From positions 3,844,001 through 3,908,000 of the forward strand of contig OY781463.1 of NCBI GenBank assembly GCA_963676725.1: a stretch of DNA of 64,000 bases, in the 5' to 3' direction. Positions 1-7,984 of this stretch are shown piece by piece. Each line of letters opens with the position of its first letter. Positions within the stretch are counted from its first letter, which is position 1. The stretch comes from G963662905 sp963676725 (GTDB taxonomy: Bacteria > Bacteroidota > Bacteroidia > Bacteroidales > WRLA01). The notes beneath the pieces are model-generated. The model was not told the DNA's origin. It saw only the letters and a program-made list of their open reading frames with translations, and did not search any database. The translations under genes were made by a program, and so were the position numbers.

Positions 1-26
1 AATCAAAAAAAAGCGATTAAAAAACC

Positions 27-56
27 AAAAAGTCCGGCAACTGTCCGGACTTTTTT
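27..56. terminator. Bidirectional hairpin terminator
   Basis: A 7-bp perfect stem (AGTCCGG at 31-37 with CCGGACT at 45-51) and a 7-nt loop, with A residues before it and eight T residues after it, so it reads as a rho-independent terminator on both strands. It sits directly at the stop codon of the minus-strand VOC gene and would end the M20-VOC transcript. Confidence 0.85.
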
Positions 57-455
57 TTATTGAACATCTTCTGCAAAAACAATTAAGAAGCCATTTGGCT
101 CCCGAAGCACAAACTCTTTCGCTTGATAAAATGTAGTATACGGTTCTTTCACAATTTCTACTCCCGCCTCTTTACACTTCAAGTAAAAAGCATCAATTTC
201 GGTAATTTTATAGTAAAAAAGAAGGGAACCACCATTTTTCATGTCTGTGAAACCCGGAATTTCTTCCGACATACTTTCGCGTGATTGCAGCATAATGCTT
301 TGCCCGTCACGTTCCAGCATTACCCAGACAGGAACACCTTCTTCCGGAACAAACATTATTTTCTCAAATCCCATCACCTTTTCATAAAAAGCGATGCTTT
401 CTTCCATTTTATCTGTCAATAAATTTGGACTGAAGCTTTCAAATATCGTACTCAT
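57..455 (-). CDS. VOC family (glyoxalase/bleomycin resistance-like) protein
   Basis: A 132-residue protein of the vicinal oxygen chelate fold. It opens with the usual first strand and helix (SFSPNLLTDKMEESIAFYEKVMG) cut short here as 'SPNLLTDKMEESIAFYEK', continues with a 'VWVMLERDG' strand and ends with 'REPNGFLIVFAED', the family's closing strand with the metal-site glutamate region. The length suits a single-domain VOC protein that dimerises to make one active site. Substrate cannot be read from sequence; such proteins include glyoxalases, dioxygenases and antibiotic-binding proteins. It lies 11 nt downstream of the M20 amidohydrolase on the same strand, so the two are probably co-transcribed. 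Confidence 0.8.
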   Translation of the reverse strand: MSTIFESFSPNLLTDKMEESIAFYEKVMGFEKIMFVPEEGVPVWVMLERDGQSIMLQSRESMSEEIPGFTDMKNGGSLLFYYKITEIDAFYLKCKEAGVEIVKEPYTTFYQAKEFVLREPNGFLIVFAEDVQ

Positions 456-466
456 TAACTTTGATT

Positions 467-1669
467 TTATTGGTTTAACTCATTAATTGCCAGCCATGCC
501 ATTACTGCCGGACCGCTTATCAAACTTTGTTCATCCGCATCAAAACGATCGGAATGCAGCCCTGAGGTAAAGCCCAGCGAATCATTGCGTGTACCGAGTC
601 GATAGAAGCATCCAGGAACCTGTTGCGAATAATAGGCAAAATCCTCGGCAGTCATCCGAAACTCAAGTTCCTCCACATTTTGTTCTCCCAAGAGGTCTTT
701 CACCGCATCAAAAGCCCTTTTTGTAAGGGTCTCATCATTGATTAGAAAAGGGTAGCCTTTATCGATAAAAACATCGGCTTTAGCTCCAAAACTGTCTGCA
801 ATTCCTGTAGCAATTTTTGTAATCTGTTGCTTTATCTCTTCGCGCCATTCTTCGCTAAAAGTTCTGATTATCCCTTCCATTTTCACTTCAGAAGGAATAA
901 TATTTGTGCGCCCATCGGCAATTAATCTCCCGATCGTTAACACACTAGGAGTTCCCGGAAAAGCTTTTCTACTTACTATTTGTTGCAGGCCAAGAACAAT
1001 CTGCGCTGCAACAACAATTGGGTCAATTAACTGATCAGGCAGGGCTCCATGGCCTCCTTTTCCCTTTACGGTGATGTAGAATTCATCGGTAGAAGCCATA
1101 TATTTTCCTGCTTTCATGCCCACTTTTCCAGCATTCATTTCGGGATATACATGCTGCCCAAAAATAGCGGAAGGCCTTGGGTTTTCCAATACCCCTTCCT
1201 TGATCATTAGGCTTGCCCCTCCGGGATATTCCTCTTCGGAAGGTTGAAAAATCAAACGAACACTCCCCTGCCATTGCTGTTCGAGTTCCTTTAAAATACG
1301 AGCTGCGCCAAGCAAAGAAGCCATATGAACATCATGGCCACAAGCATGCATCATGCCCGGATAAATAGATTTATAAGAAACATCATTCGCTTCTTTAATG
1401 GGTAAGGCATCCATATCGGCACGCAGCGCAACAAGCTTTTTCTCAGGATTTTGCCCCTGAATATGACCAACAATCCCAAAGCCTCCAACATTGGTTTGAT
1501 GAGGAATACCCAGCTTATTAAGTTCTGTAGAAATAAAATCTGCCGTGTTTTTTTCTTTTTTGCTTAGCTCCGGATGCGCATGTAAATGCCTACGGATGGC
1601 AATCAAATCCTTATGGTACTCATTGGCTAGTGTGCGTATCTGTTGTTTAATATCTTCCATACAATTCAT
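467..1669 (-). CDS. M20 family amidohydrolase / N-acyl-amino-acid deacylase
   Basis: A 400-residue cytoplasmic zinc hydrolase of the M20D (HipO/AbgB/IAA-amino acid hydrolase) group, which cleaves acyl groups from amino acids. Visible metal-binding motifs are 'MHACGHDVHMASLLGAA' and 'FQPSEE', with 'ALRADMDALPI' before them and 'GLHSDRFD' near the C-terminus. Length is normal for the family. Two in-frame ATGs lie three codons apart (1669 and 1660) and neither has a clear Shine-Dalgarno sequence, as is usual in Bacteroidota. A -7 element (TATCTTTG, minus strand 1739-1746) lies about 70 nt upstream. The VOC gene follows in the same transcript. The exact acylated substrate is not determinable. Confidence 0.9.
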   Translation of the reverse strand: MNCMEDIKQQIRTLANEYHKDLIAIRRHLHAHPELSKKEKNTADFISTELNKLGIPHQTNVGGFGIVGHIQGQNPEKKLVALRADMDALPIKEANDVSYKSIYPGMMHACGHDVHMASLLGAARILKELEQQWQGSVRLIFQPSEEEYPGGASLMIKEGVLENPRPSAIFGQHVYPEMNAGKVGMKAGKYMASTDEFYITVKGKGGHGALPDQLIDPIVVAAQIVLGLQQIVSRKAFPGTPSVLTIGRLIADGRTNIIPSEVKMEGIIRTFSEEWREEIKQQITKIATGIADSFGAKADVFIDKGYPFLINDETLTKRAFDAVKDLLGEQNVEELEFRMTAEDFAYYSQQVPGCFYRLGTRNDSLGFTSGLHSDRFDADEQSLISGPAVMAWLAINELNQ

Positions 1670-1738
1670 CTGATTTACAAAACTTTAATCAAAGCCACCT
1701 TGATAAACAAAGGATTTTTTGTTCGTTCTTTTAAAATC

Positions 1739-1746
1739 CAAAGATA
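1739..1746 (-). promoter_or_regulatory. Candidate -7 promoter element (TATCTTTG) for the M20-VOC operon
   Basis: The plus strand reads CAAAGATA, giving TATCTTTG on the minus strand, a match to the Bacteroidetes TAnnTTTG -7 consensus. I see no TTG -33 element at the usual 19-21 nt spacing, so confidence is moderate. Confidence 0.45.
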
Positions 1747-1863
1747 CGAAAAGGCGCTTTATCTTGCATTTATGAAAATCGGAAAAATACTATGTGTACT
1801 GAAGCCTCCACTGAAAACTACAAAAGCACAAATTATTGTGAAAAAAATTTATAGAGTGTTTTT

Positions 1864-3708
1864 TTAATCACCAAATCCCTGAAGATGATACAATTTACGG
1901 TATAAACCATCTTGCGCCAATAATTCCTCATGACTGCCTCGTTCTTTGATTTCGCCTTTTTCGACCACAATAATTTCATCAGCACCTTTTATGGTTGACA
2001 AGCGATGAGCGATCACCAAGGAAGTTCTATTTTTTAAAAGCTTTTCAAGAGCATCCTGCACTAATCTTTCTGATTCAGTATCGAGTGCCGATGTTGCTTC
2101 ATCGAGCACAAGAACATCCGGATTTCGCAATACAGCCCTCGCAATGCTTAATCGTTGCCTTTGCCCTCCCGATAATTTTGTTCCACGATCGCCAATCTTT
2201 GTATGATAGGCTTCCGGTAATTTTTCGATAAACTCGTGGGCATTTGCAATCTTTGCTGCTGCAACAACCTCTTCCTCAAGGATGTTTTCGAGGCCCATGG
2301 TAATATTATTAAACACGGTATCATGAAACAGGATACTCTCCTGAGTAACCACGCCCATCAGTCCACGCAAATCATCAATCACAAAATCGCGCAGATCGAT
2401 GCCATCAATTAATATTTCCCCTTCTGTGCAATCATAGTATCGTGGCAATAAATCTGCCAGTGTAGATTTTCCTGCGCCCGAAGGCCCCACAAGAGCAATA
2501 GTTTTCCCCTTTTCTATAGTGAAACTCACATTTTTCAAAACCGGCTCCATCTCATAGCGAAAGGACACATTTCTGTATTCGATGCCTTTGGATAGCTTTT
2601 GCACTTTTTTCGCCTTCTCTTTTTGTTCGATTACTTCGTGGGCATCAAGAACTTGCTGAATGCGCTCGACAGATGCAGCTCCTTTTTCAATATTATAAAC
2701 AGCAGATGTTACGGCCTTAAATGGCGGAATAAGCTGAGAAAAAATTCCAAGATACACTAAGAAAACAGCAGGTTGCAGACTATGCTCCTCTCCCAGCACC
2801 AATTGCCCGCCAAACCAAATAATAATTACCACTACCAAAATCCCAAGAAATTCGCTCAATGGCGAAGCCAGGTCTTTTTTTCGATACAGACGGGTCATAA
2901 CTCGAGCATAATCAGCATTATACCTTTTAAAACGATCGTGTGAAAAATCGATGGCCGTAAATGCTTTTATAATACGCAATCCTGAGATAGTTTCTTCGAT
3001 AACCGACAATATAAATCCAAGCTTTCTTTGCCCTTTATCAGAAGTACGCTTGAGGCTTTTGCCGATGCGTCCAATCAATAAACCACTTACGGGAAGCAAG
3101 ACAAGCACAAAGAGAGTAAGCTGTGGGCTAATAAAAAATAATGTGCCTAGAAAAGTAAGGATTGTAATTGGTTCGCGGAAAAACATTTCCAGTGAACTCA
3201 TAATACTCCATTCCACCTCAAGCACATCGGATGTCATTCTGGAAATAATATCTCCTTTGCGTTTCTCGCTAAAATAGGATAAAGGCAATATCAATACCTT
3301 ATGATACATTGCATTACGCAGATCACGCACTACACTATTTCGCAATGGGGCAAGAAAAAACATCGCCAGATAGCGGAATAAATTTTTCAGGAAAAACAAA
3401 ACCACAATAATAAGTGCGATATAAAATAAGGCGCGCATATCACCATATTTCTCAATCACATGGCCTATTTCATAATAAAAATGTTCCTTGAGCAAAGAGG
3501 AATCGCTGAACATATTCCAGCCCCATTCAAAAGGAGGGGGAATCTGGGTTATACGCTTGGTCCGATCAAAAAGTATTTCCAAAACCGGAATAAAAAGGGC
3601 AAAGGAAAACAAGGAAAACAATACCGATAAAATATTAAAAACAATATTCAGCAAAGCATAATTCCAATAAGGAAAAGCATATCGCAGAACTTTGAAAAGA
3701 TTTCGCAC
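1864..3708 (-). CDS. ABC exporter, fused permease and ATPase (MsbA-like)
   Basis: A 614-residue half-transporter that would work as a homodimer in the inner membrane. Residues about 1-330 form the six-helix ABC transmembrane domain type 1; the C-terminal 250 residues are the ATPase, with Walker A 'GPSGAGKSTL', Q-loop 'TQESILF', signature 'LSGGQRQRLS', Walker B 'VLVLDEATSALD' and H-loop 'IAHRLSTI'. The closest described relatives are MsbA-type lipid A/lipid flippases and multidrug exporters; sequence alone does not say which. Monocistronic: a -7 element (TATATTTG) lies about 20 nt before the ATG and the next gene downstream has its own candidate promoter. Confidence 0.93.
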   Translation of the reverse strand: MRNLFKVLRYAFPYWNYALLNIVFNILSVLFSLFSFALFIPVLEILFDRTKRITQIPPPFEWGWNMFSDSSLLKEHFYYEIGHVIEKYGDMRALFYIALIIVVLFFLKNLFRYLAMFFLAPLRNSVVRDLRNAMYHKVLILPLSYFSEKRKGDIISRMTSDVLEVEWSIMSSLEMFFREPITILTFLGTLFFISPQLTLFVLVLLPVSGLLIGRIGKSLKRTSDKGQRKLGFILSVIEETISGLRIIKAFTAIDFSHDRFKRYNADYARVMTRLYRKKDLASPLSEFLGILVVVIIIWFGGQLVLGEEHSLQPAVFLVYLGIFSQLIPPFKAVTSAVYNIEKGAASVERIQQVLDAHEVIEQKEKAKKVQKLSKGIEYRNVSFRYEMEPVLKNVSFTIEKGKTIALVGPSGAGKSTLADLLPRYYDCTEGEILIDGIDLRDFVIDDLRGLMGVVTQESILFHDTVFNNITMGLENILEEEVVAAAKIANAHEFIEKLPEAYHTKIGDRGTKLSGGQRQRLSIARAVLRNPDVLVLDEATSALDTESERLVQDALEKLLKNRTSLVIAHRLSTIKGADEIIVVEKGEIKERGSHEELLAQDGLYRKLYHLQGFGD

Positions 3709-3727
3709 AGGCTGTTATTTTAATCTA

Positions 3728-3735
3728 CAAATATA
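3728..3735 (-). promoter_or_regulatory. -7 promoter element (TATATTTG) for the ABC exporter
   Basis: The plus strand reads CAAATATA, giving the best form of the Bacteroidetes -7 element on the minus strand, 20 nt before the start codon. The implied mRNA leader is about 12-14 nt. Confidence 0.6.
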
Positions 3736-3916
3736 GGATTATCCCACAATCGTGAACAGACAAACGCAAACAGTACAAAAATTAGTGCAGATGCTCACTC
3801 GAATTTCAGAATTTACATCTGTTATATGGTATATTTCAAAAGAAAAAAACGCCAACCGACTTGAGAAGGATTTGAATAAATCAAAATCCATCTTCTCAAG
3901 AACAAGACAATTTTCA

Positions 3917-3924
3917 TATATTTG
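3917..3924 (+). promoter_or_regulatory. -7 promoter element (TATATTTG) for the glucokinase
   Basis: TATATTTG ends 21 nt before the ATG at 3946. A possible in-frame TTG start at 3922 lies inside this element, upstream of the expected transcription start, which argues for the ATG. Confidence 0.65.
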
Positions 3925-3945
3925 AAACGAAAAACACGAATTTAC

Positions 3946-4698
3946 ATGGAAATATTAGGCATCGACATCGGCGGGAGCGGCATAAAAGGAGCTATTGTAG
4001 ATACTAAAGAAGGAGTGCTGCTCACCGAAAGGCATAGAATTAAAACACCACAACCTGCAACTCCTCAGGCTGTTGCAAATACTGTTGCAGAATTGGTCAA
4101 TCATTTTAATTATTCCGGACCTATTGGTTGTGGGTTTCCTGCACTTATTCATCATGGTTTTGTGCAAACAGCCGCCAATATCGACAAATCATGGATTAGT
4201 GTTCAGGCAGAACAAATTTTCTCGAAAACATGCGGAACCAATGTTTGTGTTCTGAATGATGCAGATGCCGCAGGAATTGCCGAATTATATTTTGGCGCCG
4301 GAAAAGGCAGAAAAGGCGTGGCACTGCTCTTAACAATTGGAACCGGGATTGGATCAGCACTTCTAAATAATGGAGCACTTATCCCCTCTACAGAATTTGG
4401 GCATATAGAGTTTAAAGGCGATATCGCTGAAAAATATTGCTCTGATTCAGCACGCGAAAGATTAGGCCTCACTTGGGAAAAATGGGGCCAACGCTTTAAT
4501 AAATACCTTCATTATATGGAGAAACTCTTCTCCCCCGATATTTTTATCCTCGGTGGTGGTGCCAGTAAAAAATTCAATAAATTTAGCGATCAGATCAATG
4601 TGAAAGCAGAAGTTGTTCCTGCTGAGCTACGCAATCTTGCAGGAATTATTGGTGCAGCCATCCATGCAGAAAAAATTCATAACGGCCAATCACACTAA
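3946..4698 (+). CDS. ppgK: Polyphosphate glucokinase (ROK family)
   Basis: A 250-residue cytoplasmic kinase that phosphorylates glucose to glucose-6-phosphate using inorganic polyphosphate and usually also ATP. It follows the actinobacterial PPGK pattern nearly block for block: 'GIDIGGSGIKGA' phosphate loop, 'TPQPATP', 'NIDKSWI', 'LNDADAAGIAE' with the catalytic Asp, 'LTIGTGIGSAL', 'EFGHIE' and 'LFSPDIFILGGGASKKF'. The blocks NIDKSW and EFGHIE separate PPGK from general ROK glucokinases. The ATG at 3946 is preferred because the longer TTG start falls within the promoter. It stands alone between the divergent ABC exporter and the BlaI module, so the link to a polyphosphate pathway is from family only. 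Confidence 0.88.
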   Translation: MEILGIDIGGSGIKGAIVDTKEGVLLTERHRIKTPQPATPQAVANTVAELVNHFNYSGPIGCGFPALIHHGFVQTAANIDKSWISVQAEQIFSKTCGTNVCVLNDADAAGIAELYFGAGKGRKGVALLLTIGTGIGSALLNNGALIPSTEFGHIEFKGDIAEKYCSDSARERLGLTWEKWGQRFNKYLHYMEKLFSPDIFILGGGASKKFNKFSDQINVKAEVVPAELRNLAGIIGAAIHAEKIHNGQSH

Positions 4699-4794
4699 AT
4701 CCTATTAAACCATACTTCTGCATCGAATCCAAACAGAATAGTCATTGATGTCCGTGCAAAATTACACATCTCGAGTACAAAGCTAATTTTTTTT

Positions 4795-4811
4795 CAACTG
4801 AATAACAGTTG
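4795..4811 (+). promoter_or_regulatory. Inverted repeat CAACTG-N5-CAGTTG, possible outlying operator
   Basis: A perfect 6-bp inverted repeat 38 bp upstream of the first AACTA/TAGTT dyad. Its arms resemble those dyads (AACT...AGTT) but the spacing is one base shorter and the inner base differs, so it may be a weaker repressor site or chance. Confidence 0.3.
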
Positions 4812-4833
4812 CTTATAAAAAATTCTCTTGTTT

Positions 4834-4869
4834 AACTAAAAAAATAGTTGTTCAACTAAAATATTAGTT
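4834..4869 (+). promoter_or_regulatory. Tandem dyad operator, AACTA-N6-TAGTT twice, centres 20 bp apart
   Basis: Dyad 1 is 4834-4849 and dyad 2 is 4854-4869. Each is AACTA, six A/T bases, TAGTT, separated by GTTC. The two centres are exactly 20 bp apart, about two helical turns, so two repressor dimers would sit on the same DNA face. Dyad 2 fills the gap between the -33 TTG (4848-4850) and the -7 element TAGTTTTG (4871-4878). This is the position expected for autorepression by the BlaI-type protein encoded immediately downstream. Binding is inferred, not shown. Confidence 0.65.
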
Positions 4870-4878
4870 ATAGTTTTG
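4848..4878 (+). promoter_or_regulatory. Promoter of the blaI-TPR-M56 operon
   Basis: The -33 TTG is at 4848-4850 and the -7 TAGTTTTG at 4871-4878, with 20 nt between. This matches Bacteroidetes spacing. Expected transcription start is near 4885, about 45 nt before the ATG at 4930. Confidence 0.65.
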
Positions 4879-4929
4879 CGTTATTATAATAAGCAACAGG
4901 AAAAGCCAATATCCCGCAAAAATACATCT

Positions 4930-5316
4930 ATGAAAGACCTCACAAAAGCTGAAGAGCAATTAATGCAAATACTTTGGAAAATCGAGAAAGGTTTTGTTAA
5001 TGATCTCCTTGAAAAATTTCCGGAGCCCAAACCCGCTTATAATACGGTTTCTACCATTGTTCGTATTTTAGAAAAAAAAGGTTTCGTAGAGCATCAGGCT
5101 TTTGGCAAAACGCATCAATATTATCCAATTATTAGCCGCAAAAGTTATATGCGCAGCATGTTTTCGGGCTTGATGCGAAATTATTTCAGTGGTTCTTATC
5201 GCTCTTTGGCCTCATTTTTTACGCGCGAAAACAATCTAAGCATTCAGGAGCTGGAAGAAATAAACCAGATGATCAATCAGGAAATTGAACGAAAAAAGCA
5301 AGAAGGCCATGCGTAG
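4930..5316 (+). CDS. BlaI/MecI/CopY-family transcriptional repressor
   Basis: A 128-residue winged-helix repressor. The N-terminal 'LTKAEEQLMQILWK' helix, the recognition region 'AYNTVSTIVRILEKKGFV' and the 'GKTHQYYPIISRKSYM' wing are diagnostic of the family; the C-terminal part is the dimerisation helices. Family members bind dyads as dimers and are released when a partner M56 membrane peptidase is activated and the repressor is cleaved. The start at 4930 is chosen because that methionine begins the conserved domain; an upstream alternative at 4876 overlaps the -7 element. The gene overlaps the TPR gene by 8 nt, and the M56 peptidase is encoded third in the operon. The natural ligand is unknown; nothing here indicates a beta-lactamase. 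Confidence 0.9.
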   Translation: MKDLTKAEEQLMQILWKIEKGFVNDLLEKFPEPKPAYNTVSTIVRILEKKGFVEHQAFGKTHQYYPIISRKSYMRSMFSGLMRNYFSGSYRSLASFFTRENNLSIQELEEINQMINQEIERKKQEGHA

Positions 5317-6172
5317 CTTCGAGCGACATACCTGGTCTCAGGCTTTTTTGCTCAGCCGAAAGCATTGGCAAATTATTGCCGGAAGTGTTCTTTCTATTTC
5401 ATTGGTTATTATTGTAATGCAATCCTTTACCAAAAGCATCCCAGAACGAATTCTGGAAAAAGCACAATCCGCCGAAGAATCAGGGCAGTTTCAAAAAGCG
5501 CTGAATTATTACGATGAATTATTGGAACGAAACCCGAATAATCTGAGCGCATGGAATGCAAAGGGCAATATTTATTATAAAAGCGGGAAATACACAACCG
5601 CCTCAGGTTGTTATACTTCTGCGCTGGATCTTCTGCCCGATAATATTGATTTTTTAATGAATCGTGCAAATGCTTATCGCAAGCAAGAACGCTATCAGGA
5701 TGCATATCTGGATATAGAACATGCCCTAAGCATTCAAGCTGAAGACGCAGAACTCCTTAATTTAAAAGGCTTGATATTACTGGACTTATATGAACGGAAA
5801 AAAGCAATAGAAACATTTAGCCAAGCATTGGAAAAAGATCCGGAAGCCGGGCGCATCTGGCACAACCGAGGCAATGCATATTATTGGATGCTCCGCGATG
5901 ATGAAGCCATAAGCGATTACACAAAAGCTATTGAATTGCAGCCGGATATTGCACTCTATTACAACAACAGAGGCTTGGTGTATTTCTACCAAAACAAATA
6001 CAGCCTCGCTTTAGAAGACTACAATCATGCGATTAAAAAAGACCCAGAATGTGCCGCAGCATACCTAAACCGCAGCCGTTTATATAAAATATTTGGCAAT
6101 GAAGTTGCAGCAAAAAATGATGTAAATACTTTTAAGGAATTACAAAAAAACACAAATGGAAATGAGCAGTAG
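5309..6172 (+). CDS. Membrane-anchored TPR-repeat protein
   Basis: A 287-residue protein with one N-terminal transmembrane segment (about residues 19-38, 'IIAGSVLSISLVIIVMQSF') followed by about six tetratricopeptide repeats from residue ~50 to the end, with typical spaced positions such as 'ALNYYDELLERNPNN' and 'AISDYTKAIELQPD'. The short basic N-terminus suggests the repeats lie in the periplasm, but topology is not certain. The ATG at 5309 follows AGAAGG and overlaps the repressor's last codons by 8 nt; an earlier TTG is less likely. Its end overlaps the M56 gene by 17 nt. Sandwiched between a repressor and its presumed sensor-protease, it is a candidate scaffold or adaptor of the signalling complex; that role is inference. 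Confidence 0.85.
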   Translation: MRSFERHTWSQAFLLSRKHWQIIAGSVLSISLVIIVMQSFTKSIPERILEKAQSAEESGQFQKALNYYDELLERNPNNLSAWNAKGNIYYKSGKYTTASGCYTSALDLLPDNIDFLMNRANAYRKQERYQDAYLDIEHALSIQAEDAELLNLKGLILLDLYERKKAIETFSQALEKDPEAGRIWHNRGNAYYWMLRDDEAISDYTKAIELQPDIALYYNNRGLVYFYQNKYSLALEDYNHAIKKDPECAAAYLNRSRLYKIFGNEVAAKNDVNTFKELQKNTNGNEQ

Positions 6173-7568
6173 CCTAATCATAAAATATGTTTTGCAGAGT
6201 GCTGTAAGCCTGATTATTATGTATGCGTTTTATGCTCTTTTCCTGCGCCATGAGCGAAACCATGTACTTAATAGGTTCTATTTGCTCGCTGCATTGATTG
6301 TGAGCATGATCATTCCTGCAATCTCTCCGGTTATTGAAATTCAAAACGAATCAGAACCGCTTTATTATATTGTTTTGGATACCATTAGCATTCATGCCGA
6401 TAAAATCCAAAACTCGGTCAGCACCCATATTGGTCTCTATCAAATAATATTTACAGTATATCTGACTGGAGCAACGGTGTTTCTCTTGCGGTTTCTTTTT
6501 CAGCTGCTTCAGTTCTTTATATTGATCCATAAAAACAAGAAGCAAAAAGAGCAAGGATACAAAATTATCTATGTAGCACAAGCAAACCCATTTTCATTTT
6601 TCAATTATATATTTCTGGATGATCAATCATTAAACAATGAAGACAGGCAAAAAATCATTGATCATGAGAGGCAACATATCAGGCAATTTCATTCGGCCGA
6701 CCTGATTATTGCTGAGCTTGTTTTGATCTTACAATGGTTTAATCCGGTGATATGGTTTTATCGCATCTCCCTTAGGGAAGTTCATGAATATCTTGCAGAC
6801 AGTGCTGTTGTAAAAGCCGGACATGACCTGAGCGCGTACAGGCAACTCCTGCTCAACCTCAGCCTTGGCAATAAAAGTGGGCATCTCGGGAGCAATTTTA
6901 ACAAATCATTAATCTTAAAACGAATTAAAATGATGACAATAACAAAACAATCGAAACCACGCAGGCTCAAAACAGTCCTGACATTTGCAGCAGGTTTTGC
7001 TCTATCATTTCTTTTGGTTATAAATCCTGTATTTCAGGTAAATGCACAAACAACAACCGAAGAAAAAGCAGAAGCCTACGACTCACTGATGAAGGTCCTG
7101 AAAGAAAAAGGCTCCGTAACCATGGAGATGAATGGCGAAAAAATCGCAATCACTAGTCCGGAGAAAATCAAAAATACAAAACCACAAAGCAAAAAAGCAG
7201 GAGATGAGTTGGTTTTTACGGTAGTAGAAGATATGCCCGAATACCCCGGCGGCAATGCCGAATTATTCAAATTTATCAGCAGTAATATGAAATATCCCGA
7301 AGATGCCCGACAAAAAAAAATCCAAGGAACCGTATATGTTTCATTTGTGGTGGCAAGCAATGGAAAAATCAGGGATGTTAAAGCGCTCCGTGGTGTTTGC
7401 AAAAGCATCGACGCAGAAGCAGTGCGTGTAGTTAGCATCATGCCTCCATGGAAGCCTGGCACACAAAGAGGAAAAGCTGTTGATGTTGCCTTCAATATGC
7501 CGATCAAATTTACTCTTAACAATGGTAAAAAAGCAGAAGACAATAGCCTAAATCGTAAAACAGAATAA
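6156..7568 (+). CDS. M56 (BlaR1/MecR1-like) membrane metallopeptidase with C-terminal TonB domain
   Basis: A 470-residue fusion. Residues 1-125 hold three transmembrane helices; the zinc site is HERQH at 170-174 with the third ligand in 'HEYLAD' (210-215), as in BlaR1. Another helix lies at about 275-293. The extracytoplasmic C-terminus is not a penicillin-binding sensor but a TonB C-terminal domain (about 365-455; 'MKYPEDARQKKIQGTVYVSFVV'), which normally grips TonB-dependent outer-membrane receptors. By analogy with BlaR1 it should relay an envelope signal to the BlaI-type repressor encoded upstream. The ATG at 6156 overlaps the TPR gene; a second ATG is two codons later. M56-TonB fusions are known in Bacteroidota; what they sense is not. 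Confidence 0.88.
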   Translation: MEMSSSLIIKYVLQSAVSLIIMYAFYALFLRHERNHVLNRFYLLAALIVSMIIPAISPVIEIQNESEPLYYIVLDTISIHADKIQNSVSTHIGLYQIIFTVYLTGATVFLLRFLFQLLQFFILIHKNKKQKEQGYKIIYVAQANPFSFFNYIFLDDQSLNNEDRQKIIDHERQHIRQFHSADLIIAELVLILQWFNPVIWFYRISLREVHEYLADSAVVKAGHDLSAYRQLLLNLSLGNKSGHLGSNFNKSLILKRIKMMTITKQSKPRRLKTVLTFAAGFALSFLLVINPVFQVNAQTTTEEKAEAYDSLMKVLKEKGSVTMEMNGEKIAITSPEKIKNTKPQSKKAGDELVFTVVEDMPEYPGGNAELFKFISSNMKYPEDARQKKIQGTVYVSFVVASNGKIRDVKALRGVCKSIDAEAVRVVSIMPPWKPGTQRGKAVDVAFNMPIKFTLNNGKKAEDNSLNRKTE

Positions 7569-7600
7569 TCCTTCCGGGTACTCCTTTTAGGAACTCACAC

Positions 7601-7652
7601 AAAAAAGCCATGGTAAATCAATCCTTAAGATTGAATTCCCGTGGCTTTTTTT
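7601..7652 (+). terminator. Terminator of the blaI-TPR-M56 operon
   Basis: AAAAAAGCCATGG (7601-7613) pairs with CCGTGGCTTTTTT, with one G-T pair, and the interior TCAATC/GATTGA adds a second stem. A T-run ends the structure. Confidence 0.8.
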
Positions 7653-7940
7653 ATGGAGATTTATGATTTTTTAACGCGAGTTATGCATTGGAGCTTTGCG
7701 ATGAGTATTGAAAATTCTAATGAAACATTCCATTTGGAGACGAAGCACAGCATTACTATGGTATGTTGAGAAAAGAAAACCTAACAACTTGTTTTGAAGC
7801 AATTTCAGCACGTATTATATTTTCTAATGCATATTTCGGGATTTAAGCTTTTCTAAAGCAATCCCCCAAAAAAACCTGTGAATAAAAAGATTTTTTGCTT
7901 GAAAACCATGATTGAACATCTAGTTATTCAGGTATGTTTA
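7653..7940. other. Intergenic stretch with no recognisable feature
   Basis: About 290 bases between the M56 terminator and the dsbD promoter. I see no convincing reading frame, RNA gene or repeat in it. Confidence 0.5.
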
Positions 7941-7948
7941 TATATTTG
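7941..7948 (+). promoter_or_regulatory. -7 promoter element (TATATTTG) of dsbD
   Basis: An exact match to the preferred -7 sequence. It lies downstream of an in-frame ATG at 7934, so that ATG cannot be the start of this transcript's reading frame. Confidence 0.6.
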
Positions 7949-7984
7949 CATGCAAAATTAATGAGGATTTTTAAACACGATCTT

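Noticed and set aside
1643..1867. 74-codon plus-strand reading frame between the M20 and ABC genes
   Set aside because: No domain, low-complexity residues, and it overlaps the candidate promoter of the M20 operon.
4930..7568. Beta-lactam resistance regulator
   Set aside because: No penicillin-binding sensor domain and no beta-lactamase gene nearby; only the repressor and protease families are shared.
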